Shown one piece after another: positions 1 to 10,339 of a stretch of DNA of 64,000 nt. This DNA is from Embiotoca jacksoni. Its lineage: Eukaryota; Chordata; Actinopteri; Embiotocidae. A model generated the notes under the pieces. It did not search any database and had not been told where the DNA came from. It saw only the letters and a program-made list of their open reading frames with translations. The stretch spans positions 10,300,926 to 10,364,925 of the forward strand of contig JAKOON010000007.1 of assembly GCA_022577435.1 (NCBI GenBank), read 5' to 3'. Positions within the stretch are counted from its first letter, which is position 1, and each line of letters opens with the position of its first letter. A program made the position numbers and the translations under genes.

Positions 1-1286
1 GCTGTAATTGTGATTTCATAATGTGAAACTGTTTCACGGTCCAGACGCTGCTTCAAAACTAAGGAGTACATATTATCTTGAAATGATGGTTTTAATTCGA
101 ATGGCACATCATCTGGAAGAGTGCATATTACTTTACCGTTCAAACCGGCGTCTTGGTCCGTGATACTAATCAAAGAAACCACAGTCCCAGGTTTTGAATT
201 TTCTGATACCGTCTTTAACAGAGATGTCACCTCTATTTCGGGTTTATTGTCGTTTTCGTCGAGCACTTTGATGATTACAGTGCAATCCGCACTCATCGGT
301 GGTTGTCCTTTATCAGTGGCGTGGACGTCTAACTTATAAACATCAGCCTTTTCAAAGTCAATTTCTCCTTTTACTCGAATTTCACCACTGTCTTTATTTA
401 AGATAAACATTTCATATAATTTAGGGTCAAGTTCGCCAGCAAAAAAATATTGAATTTCTCCATTAACACCCTCATCCACATCAGTCGCCATAACCTTAAT
501 TACACTTTTGTCTGCATCTACATTTTCCGGTATTGTTACTGAATAAACTTCCTGACTAAATGTAGGATTATTGTCATTTGAATCGAGAACTATCACTGTG
601 ACATTAAGAGTTCCGGATCTCGGTGGATTTCCACCGTCAACTGCTGTCAGAATCAGTTTGTGTTCATTCTGCTTTTCTCGATCCAGAGACTTTTGCAAAA
701 CTAAGAATGGTACCTTGTCCTCTCCTCTCTCTCGAATTTGTAAACTAAAATATTCGTTATGGTTTAATTTGTACACACGTACCGCATTAACGACAACATC
801 TGGATCGCGCGCAGTTGGTAATTGGAAACGTCTGCCCGGAGGAGTGGACTCAGAAATTTCTAATATTTTTTCTACCTCTTGAAAACTGGGTGAATTATCA
901 TTTACATCTATGATTTCAACTCCCACATAATGTATTTCCATGGGGTTCTCAGCCACCATTTTTAAGTTTTTTATACAGGGAGAAATGCTTTCACAGAGCT
1001 CCTCTCTGTCGATCTTTCCGTGCACATACAAGACGCCATTGTTCGGATTCACTTTAAACTGAGCATCTTCAGTTCCAGAGACAATACGAAACTGTCTTTC
1101 CTCCAGCGAACTGATATCCAATCCCAGATCCTTGGCGACATTTCCAACAACAGATCCCACTTTTACTTCCTCTGGAATTGAATATTTGATCTGAGCTGAA
1201 ACCTGCTCCACGCAGCTGAGCATCACAGAAAAACAGAGGGCTACACACCAGGACTGCACTGCTCCTCTTTGTCCTGCAGCTCCCAT
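1..1286 (-). CDS. Alpha-like protocadherin variable exon Av5, cut by window edge
   Basis: The frame is open from an ATG at 1286 to the left edge, giving about 428 codons. The product begins with a signal peptide (MGAAGQ start, cleavage expected before QIKYS) and continues through EC1, EC2, EC3 and most of EC4. EC1 has the C-x5-C loop after IDREEL, and the EC linkers carry DVNDNSP, DSNDNNP and DENDNKP calcium motifs. It aligns to Av4 without indels at a constant offset of 3,662 bases, so EC5, EC6, the membrane segment and the splice donor should lie just beyond the window. It differs from Av4 mainly in EC1/EC2 (for example KNLKMVAENP). The start is chosen by alignment with Av3 and Av4. The family call is strong; membership of the alpha subcluster rests on the EC6 of its intact neighbours. 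Confidence 0.93.
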   Translation of the reverse strand, partial: MGAAGQRGAVQSWCVALCFSVMLSCVEQVSAQIKYSIPEEVKVGSVVGNVAKDLGLDISSLEERQFRIVSGTEDAQFKVNPNNGVLYVHGKIDREELCESISPCIKNLKMVAENPMEIHYVGVEIIDVNDNSPSFQEVEKILEISESTPPGRRFQLPTARDPDVVVNAVRVYKLNHNEYFSLQIRERGEDKVPFLVLQKSLDREKQNEHKLILTAVDGGNPPRSGTLNVTVIVLDSNDNNPTFSQEVYSVTIPENVDADKSVIKVMATDVDEGVNGEIQYFFAGELDPKLYEMFILNKDSGEIRVKGEIDFEKADVYKLDVHATDKGQPPMSADCTVIIKVLDENDNKPEIEVTSLLKTVSENSKPGTVVSLISITDQDAGLNGKVICTLPDDVPFELKPSFQDNMYSLVLKQRLDRETVSHYEITIT

Positions 1287-1432
1287 CGTTTCAATTGCAA
1301 TCTTTAATTGTATATCCACTCACAGGTCCGTAAGCAAAACGAAGTTGCCCAAACCAAAAAATAGACTGTTTGAAATATATCCCATATTTCTCACGTATCC
1401 ATATAATAATAGCAACGCTTCTGTCTGTTGAA

Positions 1433-1545
1433 GGTACTGTCTCCTCTCTGTCGACGTGAACAAAACCTGGAAGGGGCAGGGTCAACGCTAATACTCACAG
1501 TTTATGCTGATATGACACTGACACCTTGTGGACTGGACTCATTAG
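1433..1545 (-). promoter_or_regulatory. Promoter block of Av5 with CSE/CTCF-like box
   Basis: About 150-260 bp before the Av5 ATG lies a block nearly identical to those before Av4 and Av3. On the minus strand it has a CTCF-like CCACAAGGTGTCAGTG (1516-1531) followed by a shared stretch containing TTAGCGTTG where Av3 and Av4 have TATAGCGCTGG, then a GC-rich element and GTTCACGTCGACAG. This is the expected place and make-up of the conserved sequence element (CSE) of clustered protocadherin promoters. The call is by position and conservation between paralogues; binding is inferred. Confidence 0.65.
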
Positions 1546-2193
1546 GACGTGCGGTGAGAAGCAAACCGCGACCTAAACACAAATATCTACGCGTTTACAA
1601 ATTTTACCTTCTTTACTGCAAATATGTTCTATTTTTTCAGGCCATTTTTTAAAAGAATAATTGAAATGATGAACTTTTGTGTGCCGCTTCAGTCAGCTGG
1701 TTCCATTTTTTTATCGTATTACAGTATGACGATCAATTAACGAACGACAAAACGTTCACGTATTGCTTAATCCCAACAATGAACATCATGTTAGCCTTAA
1801 CGTTTGTTATTTTACATAATGTATTTTGATGATGCGATATTAGCCAGTTGCACATTGAATTCCCTTTACAAAACTGTGGCTTTGGCAAAACTGTCTGCAG
1901 ACTGTATGTTTTGTGATGGATAGCATTAAACCAGCTTTAAGGTTCGGGTAAAAATTACATTATGCAAATGAATGACTGTGACCACCTGCAAATGCGCACA
2001 AGGTAGGCCTATTCCAAATTTTCACCACACATAACTGTAGTTTAAAATGTCGTGATAGTAAATGTGCTGAAAGAAAAATAAATAGAATGCACATGTTTAG
2101 TTCTTAAATTCACAAATGAAATACAACAAGCTTTAAAATAAAACTTGCACTCTGATTTGAAAATCACCACAATATCACCAAGCATGACCATTT

Positions 2194-2214
2194 TCCGGGA
2201 CCACGGACAGCGCT
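2194..2214 (+). promoter_or_regulatory. RE1/NRSE-like motif upstream of Av5
   Basis: The right part, ACCACGGACAGCGCT, matches the REST/NRSF RE1 element with one mismatch; the left half is degenerate (about 4 mismatches in 21). It lies about 660 bp 5' of the Av5 CSE, at a spacing close to that of the equivalent motif in each other A unit. Confidence 0.5.
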
Positions 2215-2596
2215 ACGAAATAGCCATTATGCTGATTTACGTTTCCTCACGGACATTCCCAAAGGTTTTCAGTAATAAAGTAATGTTCGACTGGAACTTA
2301 AATCCCGACCTGAAATGTACCACAATGTCCCCAATAAATTGCACACAAACAACGTGGACAGTCACACAAAACATGATATCATACTTGTAGCCTGAGAACA
2401 TTTTCTAATTTCAAGAGAAACATGAAGGGACATAGAGACTTGAATGCAAATGACAGGAAATAATTTACATCTTTTACTGCTAATTAATATTCCGTATTAT
2501 AAATGTTTCTAAATGCAACCATATCTGCCAGGAGAAAATTATATTTTTGTAACTCTTAAATACGCTACATTTAGTTAAAATTGTAACATGTCTTAC

Positions 2597-4948
2597 CTCA
2601 GATGTTCTCCTCCTGTCAGGAAGCACTAGAGTATTTGCATGACTTCCAGGAACTATAGTAGATCCTATACTCATTCTGGGTCCAACTAACATGTAGCGTT
2701 TGTCTCCAGATCTGTACTGGATACTGTGACACAGTGTCCCATCATAATTAGTCTCTTGTAGATATTTAGAAGTATAGTCTGTGGTTTTAGAGCACTGCAT
2801 TGCAATCAGCACGATGATGCTGATGAGAAAAAGTACAGAAACTGAGCCCAAAGTTATCATCAGGTAAAAAGTCACATCATTATCTTCATCATCTTTTGCT
2901 GGACTTTTAACATCAGAAGCTGCAAAAGCTTCTTTGGGCTCCACAAGTTTGACGATCACAGTAGCTGTTGCTGAGAGAGAAACGTTGCCATTGTCTTTCA
3001 CCAGTATGATCAGTTTATGTTCAGCCTCGTCTGTCTCTGTGAAGGAGCGAAGTGTTCTGATCTGTCCTGTATAGCGGTCCAAACCAAAGAGACTGTGGTC
3101 AGTAACTTCCTGCAGTGAAAACAGCAACCAGCCGTTATATCCTATATCAGCGTCATAGGCTCTGACTTTAGTCACCAGTCCTGCGTTCACATTGCGGGGA
3201 ATCTCCTCCACACCTTCAGCAGAACCGTTGGAGCTGACTGGATACAGGATGACTGGAGCGTTGTCGTTCTGATCCAGAATGAACACGTTCACTGTGACGT
3301 TGCTGCTCAGTGACGGAGTTCCAGAATCTGTGGCGACAACTTGGAACTGGAAAGTTTTCAAGGTTTCAAAGTCGAAACTTTTCAGCGCGGATATTTGTCC
3401 ATTATCAGAATTGATATTTAAAAAGGCAGCCATTTTCAGTTGACTACCTTCCTCTCGCAATATATGATACGTTAAAGCTGCATTTTCATTCAAATCTTTA
3501 TCTGAAGCAGAAACAGAAAATATTGAGTTTCCAGGCACGTTATTTTCTACCAGGTAAAGTTCAATTGGATTTTGCAAAAATTCGGGAATATTATCATTCA
3601 CGTCTGATACATCAATACTCAGAGTTTTGAATGTGGACAGAGGAGGCTGACCACAGTCTGTAGCTGTAATTGTGATTTCATAATGTGAAACTGTTTCACG
3701 ATCCAGACGCTGCTTCAAAACTAAGGAGTACATATTATCTTGAAATGATGGTTTTAATTCGAATGGCACATCATCTGGGAGAGTGCATATTACTTTACCG
3801 TTCAAACCGGCGTCTTGGTCCGTGATACTAATCAAAGAAACCACAGTCCCAGGTTTTGAATTTTCTGATACCGTCTTTAACAGAGATGTCACCTCTATTT
3901 CGGGTTTATTGTCGTTTTCGTCGAGCACTTTAATGATCACCCTACAATCAGTACTCATCGGTGGTTGTCCTTTATCAGTGGCGTGGACGTCTAACTTATA
4001 AACGTCAGCCTTTTCAAAGTCAATTTCTCCTTTTACTCGAATTTCACCAGTGTCTTTATTTAAGATAAACATTTCATATAATTTCGGGTCAAGTTCGCCA
4101 GCAAAAAAATATTGAATTTCTCCATTAACACCCTCATCCACATCAGTTGCCATAACCTTAATTACACTTGTATTCACTTTTACATTTTCCGGTATTGTTA
4201 CTGAATACACTTCTTGACTAAATATAGGGTGGTTATCATTTGAATCGAGAACTATCACTGTGACATTAAGAGTTCCGGATCTCGGTGGATTTCCACCGTC
4301 AACTGCTGTCAGAATCAGTTTGTGCTCATTGTGCTTTTCTCGATCCAGAGACTTTTGCAAAACTAAGAACGGTATTTTGTCCTCACCTCGCTCTCGAATT
4401 TGTACACTAAAATATTCGTTTATGTTTAATTTATACACACGTACTGTATTAGCAACAACATCTGGATCCTGCGCAGTTGGTAACTGAAAACGTTTGCCTG
4501 GGAGAGTCGACTCTGAAATTTCTATAACGTTTTCCTCCTCTTGAAAACTGGGTGAATTATCATTTACATCTAGGATTTCAACTCGAACATAATGTATTTC
4601 CATGGGGTTCTCAGCTACCAGTTTTAGATTAATCAAACATGGAGAAATGCTTTCACAGAGCTCCTCTCTGTCGATCTTTCCGTGCACATACAAGACGCCG
4701 TTGTTCGGATTCACTTTAAACTGAACATCTTCAGTTCCAGAGACAATACGAAACTGTCTTTCCTCCAGCGAACTGATATCCAATCCCAGATCCTTGGCGA
4801 CATTTCCAACAACAGATCCCACTTTTACTTCCTCTGGAATTGAATATTTGATCTGAGCTGAAATCTGCTCCACGCAGCTGAGCATCACAGAAAAACAGAG
4901 GGCTCCACACCAGGACTGCACTGCTCGTCTTTGTCCTGCAGCTCCCAT
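2597..4948 (-). CDS. Alpha-like protocadherin variable exon Av4
   Basis: The exon has 784 codons, ATG at 4948 and a donor TCTGAG|GTAAGA at 2597. Domain order: signal peptide 1-31, EC1 to about 135 (DVNDNSPSF), EC2 to 243 (DSNDNHPIF), EC3 to 350 (DENDNKPEI), EC4 to 457 (DVNDNIPEF), EC5 to 567 (DQNDNAPVI), EC6 to about 670, one membrane helix about 695-717 and a 67-residue cytoplasmic stretch ending PDRRRTSE. EC6 (KVRAYDADIGYNGWL, then FTETDEAEHKL and LVKDNG) resembles mammalian alpha more than beta or gamma protocadherins, hence the alpha-like label. EC1 has C-x5-C. The protein is a neuronal surface homophilic adhesion receptor by family. The frame continues for some 38 codons past the donor into the intron, which is not expected in mature product. 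EC6 lacks one His (NVNAG-LV) present in Av1 and Av2. Confidence 0.95.
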
Positions 4949-5087
4949 CGTTTTAGTTTAGATTTCTAATAATATATCCGCTCACTGGTCCATATACGCA
5001 GGTTGCCTCAACCACAATGTAGACCTTTTGAAATATATCCCATATTTCTTACTTATCCAATATTAACAGCAATCCTTCTTTCTGTTG

Positions 5088-5205
5088 AAGGTACCGTCTC
5101 CTCTCTGTCGACGTGAACAAAACCTCTCTGAAAGGGGCAGGGCCAGGGCCAGCGCTATAACACACAGTTTATGCTGATATGACACTGACACCCTGTGGAG
5201 TGGAC
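5088..5205 (-). promoter_or_regulatory. Promoter block of Av4 with CSE/CTCF-like box
   Basis: The minus strand carries CCACAGGGTGTCAGTG (5183-5198), then TATAGCGCTGG with the CGCT core typical of protocadherin CSEs, then the GC-rich and GTTCACGTCGAC elements shared with Av3 and Av5. It begins about 140 bp before the ATG. The block is as conserved between units as the coding exons, suggesting it was duplicated or converted with them. Confidence 0.7.
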
Positions 5206-5787
5206 TTATGACTAGCAAACCGCGACATTAACTACATTATCCATGTTTTTGCAAATTGTAGTTTACTTGCAACAAACAATCTATATTTTTGCTGATCATA
5301 TTTTTTTTTTTACCGTTTCAGGCACCTGGTTTCCCTTCATTGTAATAAAGTATAACGATCAATTGACAAACTACAAAACTTTCTCACATGATGTATTCAT
5401 GACAGTGAACATCATGTCAGCCTTAATGTTTGTCAGTGTTACATTACTTTATTGATTGCCATGTTTGCCAGTGTGCACTGAATTCCCTTTACAATTTAGC
5501 CAAAACGTCATTTCGACTTGATGCTTTGTTATGGAAAACATTACTCAAGTAAGTTTCAGGGTTGTGTTACAACACTTTCGGAATAAAATTATACATTGGA
5601 CCACCTGGATCCGCAGAAAAGTATATCCAGAATTCCACCACAGAGGTGTAGTAGCAAATTCGGTGATAATAAATGTGCTTAACAAACATGGACAGGTTTA
5701 ATTCTTGAAATTCATAAATTAAATATACAAAGCTCTAAAACAAAACTTACACTGTGCTGAATATCACCACAACATGACCAAATATGA

Positions 5788-5808
5788 AAATGTGTCACGG
5801 ACAGCGCC
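5788..5808 (+). promoter_or_regulatory. RE1-like half site upstream of Av4
   Basis: CACGGACAGCGCC is a perfect right-hand RE1 half, while the left half has decayed. It sits about 590 bp 5' of the Av4 CSE, like its counterparts in the other A units. Confidence 0.45.
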
Positions 5809-5943
5809 ACGTGCCGTTAGGTTGATTTACATGTCCTCGTGGAGAGACCGAAAACTTTTCCAGTTTGATAAAGTAAGGTTTGACTTTAACTTAAATCCCT
5901 AACTTAAAATGAGCACAATGTCCCCAATAAATAGCACATAAAC

Positions 5944-6392
5944 ATTACATTTCATTTAGCTGACGCTTTTATCCAAAGCGACTTACAATAAGTGCATTTC
6001 AACCATGAGGGTACAAAACCCAGAACAACAGGAATCAAGAAAATACAATTTCTTCAAGAAAGCCAAACTACAAAGTGCTATCAGTAAGTGCCATTTTAAG
6101 TGCTACTAAAGTTCTACTGTTCAAGGTAAAGTCGGAAGAGGTGTGTTTTTAGTTTGCGGCGAAAGATGTACAGAGTTTCCGCTGTCCTGATGTCGGTGGG
6201 GAGCTCATTCCACCATTTAGGAGCCAGGACAGCAAACAGTCGTGATTTTGTAGAGTGTTTAGCTCGCAGTGAGGAACAACAAGCCGATTGGTAGAAGCAG
6301 AGCGGAGGGAGCGGGCTGGGACGTAAGGTTTGACCATGTCCTGGATGTAGACTGGACCCGATCTGTTCGCAGCGCGGTACGCAAGTACCAAA
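5944..6392 (-). mobile_element. 5'-truncated teleost LINE fragment (3' end)
   Basis: The minus strand encodes the end of a non-LTR retrotransposon polyprotein: LFAVLAPKWWNELPTDI followed by a K/R-rich KLKTHLFRLYL tail, the usual extreme C-terminus of L2/Rex-like LINE proteins. After the stop comes the common fish 3' tail (TCGCTTTGGATAAAAGCGTC). Comparison with the matching spacers near 2350 and 9925 places the insertion inside a conserved sequence around AAAC...GTGGA, so the element entered after the A units duplicated. No clear target-site duplication is seen. The reading frame is interrupted, so it is inactive. Confidence 0.75.
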
Positions 6393-6612
6393 GTGGATAG
6401 TCTTACTAAATGTGATATCATGATCACAATCTGAAAACATTTTCTAATTTCAAGAGAAACATAACGAAACATTATAGGACAGTAATGGAAACGACAGACA
6501 AACTTAAAATTATGTTCTTTATATGTTTCAAAATGAAATCCTATCTGCCAGGAGAAAAGTTTATTTTTGTAACTATGAAATACATTCAGTTAAAATTAAA
6601 ACATGGTCTTAC

Positions 6613-8964
6613 CTCAGATGTCCTCCGCCTGTCAGGGAGCACTAGAGTATTTGCATGACTTCCAGGGACTATAGTAGATCCTATACTCATTCTGGGTCCA
6701 ACTAACATGTAGCGTTTGTCTCCAGATCTGTACTGGATGCTGTGACACAGTGTCCCATCATAATTAGTCTCTTGTAGATATTTAGAAGTATAATCTGTGG
6801 TTTTAGAGCACTGCATTGCAATCAGCACGATGATACTGATGAGAAAAAGTACAGAAACTGAGCCCAAAGTTATCATCAGGTAAAAAGTCACGTTATTATC
6901 TTCATCATCTTTTGCTGGACTTTTAACATCAGAAGCTGCAAAAGCCTCTTTGGGCTCCACAAGTTTGAGGATGACAGTAGCTGTTGCTGAGAGAGAAACG
7001 TTGCCATTGTCTTTCACCAGTATGATCAGTTTATGTTCAGCCTCGTCTGTCTCTGTGAAGGAGCGAAGTGTTCTGATCTGTCCTGTATAGCGGTCCAAAC
7101 CAAAGAGACTGTGGTCAGTAACTTCCTGCAGTGAAAACAGCAACCAGCCGTTATATCCTATATCAGCGTCATAGGCTCTGACTTTAGTCACCAGTCCTGC
7201 ATTCACATTGCGGGGAATCTCCTCCACACCTTCAGCAGAACCGTTGGAGCTGACTGGATACAGGATGACTGGAGCGTTGTCGTTCTGATCCAGAATGAAC
7301 ACGTTCACTGTGACGTTGCTGCTCAGTGACGGAGTTCCAGAATCTGTGGCGACAACTTGGAACTGGAAAGTTTTCAGGGTTTCAAAATCGAAACTTTTCA
7401 GCGCGGATATTTGTCCATTATCAGAATTGATATTTAAAAAGGCAGCCATTTTCAATTGACTACCTTCCTCTCGCAATATATGATACGTTAAAGCTGCATT
7501 TTCATTCAAATCTTTATCTGAAGCAGAAACAGAAAATATTGAGTTTCCAGGCACGTTATTTTCTACCAGGTAAAGTTCAATTGGATTTTGCAAAAATTCG
7601 GGAATATTATCATTCACGTCTGATACATCAATACTCAGAGTTTTGAATGTGGACAGAGGAGGCTGACCACAGTCTGTAGCTGTAATTGTGATTTCATAAT
7701 GTGAAACTGTTTCACGGTCCAGACGCTGCTTCAAAACTAAGGAGTACATATTATCTTGAAATGATGGTTTTAATTCGAATGGCACATCATCTGGGAGGGT
7801 GCATATTACTTTACCGTTCAAACCGGCGTCTTGGTCCGTGATACTAATCAAAGAAACCACAGTCCCAGGTTTTGAATTTTCTGATACCGTCTTTAACAGA
7901 GATGTCTCCTCTATTTCGGGTTTATTGTCGTTTTCGTCGAGCACTTTAATGATCACCCTACAATCAGTACTCATCGGTGGTTGTCCTTTATCAGTGGCGT
8001 GGACGTCTAACTTATATACGTCAGCCTTTTCAAAGTCAATTTCTCCCTTTACTCGAATTTCACCAGTGTCTTTATTTAAGATAAATATTTCATATAATTT
8101 AGGGTCAAGTTCGCCACCAAAGAAATATTGAATTTCTCCATTAACACCCTCATCCACATCAGTCGCCATAACCTTAATTACACTTTTGTCTGCATCTACA
8201 TTTTCCGGTATTGTTACTGAATAAACTTCCTGACTAAATGTAGGATTATTGTCATTTGAATCGAGAACTATCACTGTGACATTAAGAGTTCCGGATCTCG
8301 GTGGATTTCCACCGTCAACTGCTGTCAGAATCAGTTTGTGTTCATTCTGCTTTTCTCGATCCAGAGACTTTTGCAAAACTAAGAATGGCACCTTGTCCTC
8401 TCCTCTCTCTCGAATTTGAACACTAAAATATTCGTTGTGATTTAATTTATACACACGCACTGCATTAACGACAACATCTGGATCGCGCGCAGTCGGTAAT
8501 TGGAAACGTTTTCCCGGAAGAGTGGACTCATAAATTTCCAATATTTTTTCTTCTTCTTGAAAACTGGGTGAATTATCATTTACATCTAGGATTTCAACTC
8601 CCACATAATGTATTTCCATGGGGTTCTCAGCTACCAGTTTTAGATTCATCAAACATGGAGAAATGCTCTCACAGAGCTCCTCTCGATTAATATTTTTATG
8701 CACATATAAGACCCCATTACTTTGATTTACTTCGATCTGAGCGTCTTTAGTTCCCGAAACAATACGAAATCGTCGTTCCTCCAATGTTTTGATGTCCAAT
8801 CCCAGATCCTTGGCGACATTTCCAACAACAGATCCCTCTTTTACTTCCTCTGGAATTGAATATTTGATCTGAGCTGAAACCTGCTCCACGCAGCTGAGCA
8901 TCACAGAAAAACAGAGGGCTACACACCAGGACTGCACGGCTCGTCTTTGTCCTCCTGCTCCCAT
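6613..8964 (-). CDS. Alpha-like protocadherin variable exon Av3
   Basis: The exon has 784 codons, ATG at 8964 (MGAGGQRRAV) and donor TCTGAG|GTAAGA at 6613. Domain positions match Av4. From EC3 onward it is nearly identical to Av4; differences are concentrated in EC1 (DIKTLEERRF, AQIEVNQSN, NINREELC) and early EC2. EC1 has the C-x5-C loop and an N-glycosylation sequon lies in EC2 (LNVTV). EC6 has the one-residue deletion (NVNAGLV) shared with Av4. The cytoplasmic end carries HSIQYRSGDKRYMLVGP and ends TSE before the donor. Its LKLVEP has a rare V-to-L change against its siblings. Downstream constant exons are outside the window. Confidence 0.95.
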
Positions 8965-9094
8965 CGTTTTAGTTTAGATTTGAATAGTATATCCACTGAC
9001 AGGTCCGTACGCAACATGGAATTTCCTTAACCAAAAATATATTGTTTCAAATCTTTCCCATATTTCTAATTTAACCGCAATCCTTCTTTCTGTT

Positions 9095-9212
9095 GAAGGT
9101 ACCGTCTCCTGTCTGTCGACTTGAACAAAACCTCTCTGGAAGGGGCAGGGCCAGCGCTATAACACACAGTTTATGCTGATATGTCACTGACACCTTGTGG
9201 AGTGGACACGTT
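9095..9212 (-). promoter_or_regulatory. Promoter block of Av3 with CSE/CTCF-like box
   Basis: On the minus strand CCACAAGGTGTCAGTG (9185-9200) is followed by TATAGCGCTGG and the shared GC-rich and GTTCAAGTCGACAG elements, about 130-240 bp before the Av3 ATG. It is nearly identical to the Av4 and Av5 blocks. Confidence 0.7.
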
Positions 9213-9778
9213 ATGACCTATTTTTGAAGCCGACCGTGACATAAACTATAATATTACATGTTTACCAAGTGTCGCTTTACTAGGCTACAATTTTTTTATT
9301 TTCTTCTGACCATTCCAATCATAAATTGTTTCTACCGTTTCAGGCAGCTGGTTTAGCTTTATATCAGACAATTAATTCACAACTGCACAACTTTAACATT
9401 TAACAGCAAATAAAATCTGCCTTAATGTTTGTCTTTGTTACAGTATAGCTCTGTTAGTTAAGTGTAATTGCAAAATATCCAAAACATGACTTTGAAAGAA
9501 CTGTTTGCACACCTGATGCAATGTAATGACAATACGACTCAATCAATGTTCAAGCTCCTGGTAACACAATTTCATAATGAAAAGGATTGAATGGATCCAC
9601 CTGGAACCACAAACATGGAACATCCAGATTTCTCATCCACAGCATGGTATCAAAATCACTGATTTGTCATAAATGTTCAGACATGTAATGACAGGTGTAG
9701 TTCTTGAGTTACATAAATGAAACGGGTCAAGTTTTAAAACAAAACTTACAGTCTGAACTGAAATAGGCATGACTCTTA

Positions 9779-9799
9779 TTCAGGACCACAGGCAGTGCT
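9779..9799 (+). promoter_or_regulatory. Degenerate RE1-like motif upstream of Av3
   Basis: TTCAGGACCACAGGCAGTGC keeps the RE1 framework with about five changes in 21. It is included because it occupies the same place, about 580 bp 5' of the CSE, as better copies at 2194, 5788 and 13536. Confidence 0.4.
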
Positions 9800-10039
9800 A
9801 CTAAATATGCCATTGTGCTGACTTACCTCCTGGAGTAGCCTAAAACTTTTCCTCAATAATGTGATATTTAACTTCAGCCCCTACTTGAAAATGACCACAG
9901 TGCTTCCAATAAATTGCGCTTAAACAACGTGGACAGCCATACTAAATATGATTTCATGGTATTAGCCAGAACACATTTTCCAATTTCAAGAAAGTCATAA
10001 AGGGAGAGTGATAAGACAAAACGATTGAAAACTTCTCAG

Positions 10040-10225
10040 ATCTGATCTTAACTTGGCACTTTTTTGTGATTTGTGTTCGTTTGTCTTGATTTTAACGTTA
10101 CTTACTTTTAGTAATCCAGTCTTTTTCGAATGTATGACTGCTTATCTATGTGCAGCACTTTGGACAACCTTTGTTGTGTGTTAAAATGTGCTATACAAAT
10201 AAATTTTGATTAATTGATTGATTAT
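10040..10225 (+). mobile_element. LINE 3' tail fragment
   Basis: The stretch ends in the widespread fish retroposon tail: GCAGCACTTTGGACAACC, then AAATGTGCTATACAAATAAA and a short TTGATTAATTGATTGATTA run. It is absent from the corresponding position in the other A-unit spacers, which marks it as an insertion. Confidence 0.6.
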
Positions 10226-10339
10226 ACTATAAACATTGATTTTTGTATGAGTTTCTAATTCTAATCATGTCTGCCAGGAGGAAATGATCATACATGGACT
10301 CCAAAAATACATTTAGTTAAAATCAAAACATGGTCTTAC

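Larger units (their letters stand above)
1287..2596. other. Intergenic spacer between Av4 and Av5
   Basis: The spacer holds the Av5 promoter block (about 1433-1545) and an RE1-like motif (2194-2214), annotated separately. The rest is AT-rich. No coding sequence is supported; the short frames here have no splice or homology support. Confidence 0.7.
4949..6612. other. Intergenic spacer between Av3 and Av4
   Basis: The spacer holds the Av4 promoter (5088-5205), an RE1-like half site (5788-5808) and a truncated LINE (about 5944-6392). Remaining sequence aligns with the other A-unit spacers and has no supported gene. Confidence 0.7.
8965..10339. other. Intergenic spacer between Av2 and Av3
   Basis: The spacer contains the Av3 promoter (9095-9212), a degenerate RE1-like motif (9779-9799) and a LINE 3' tail (about 10040-10225). 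Nothing else is supported. Confidence 0.7.
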
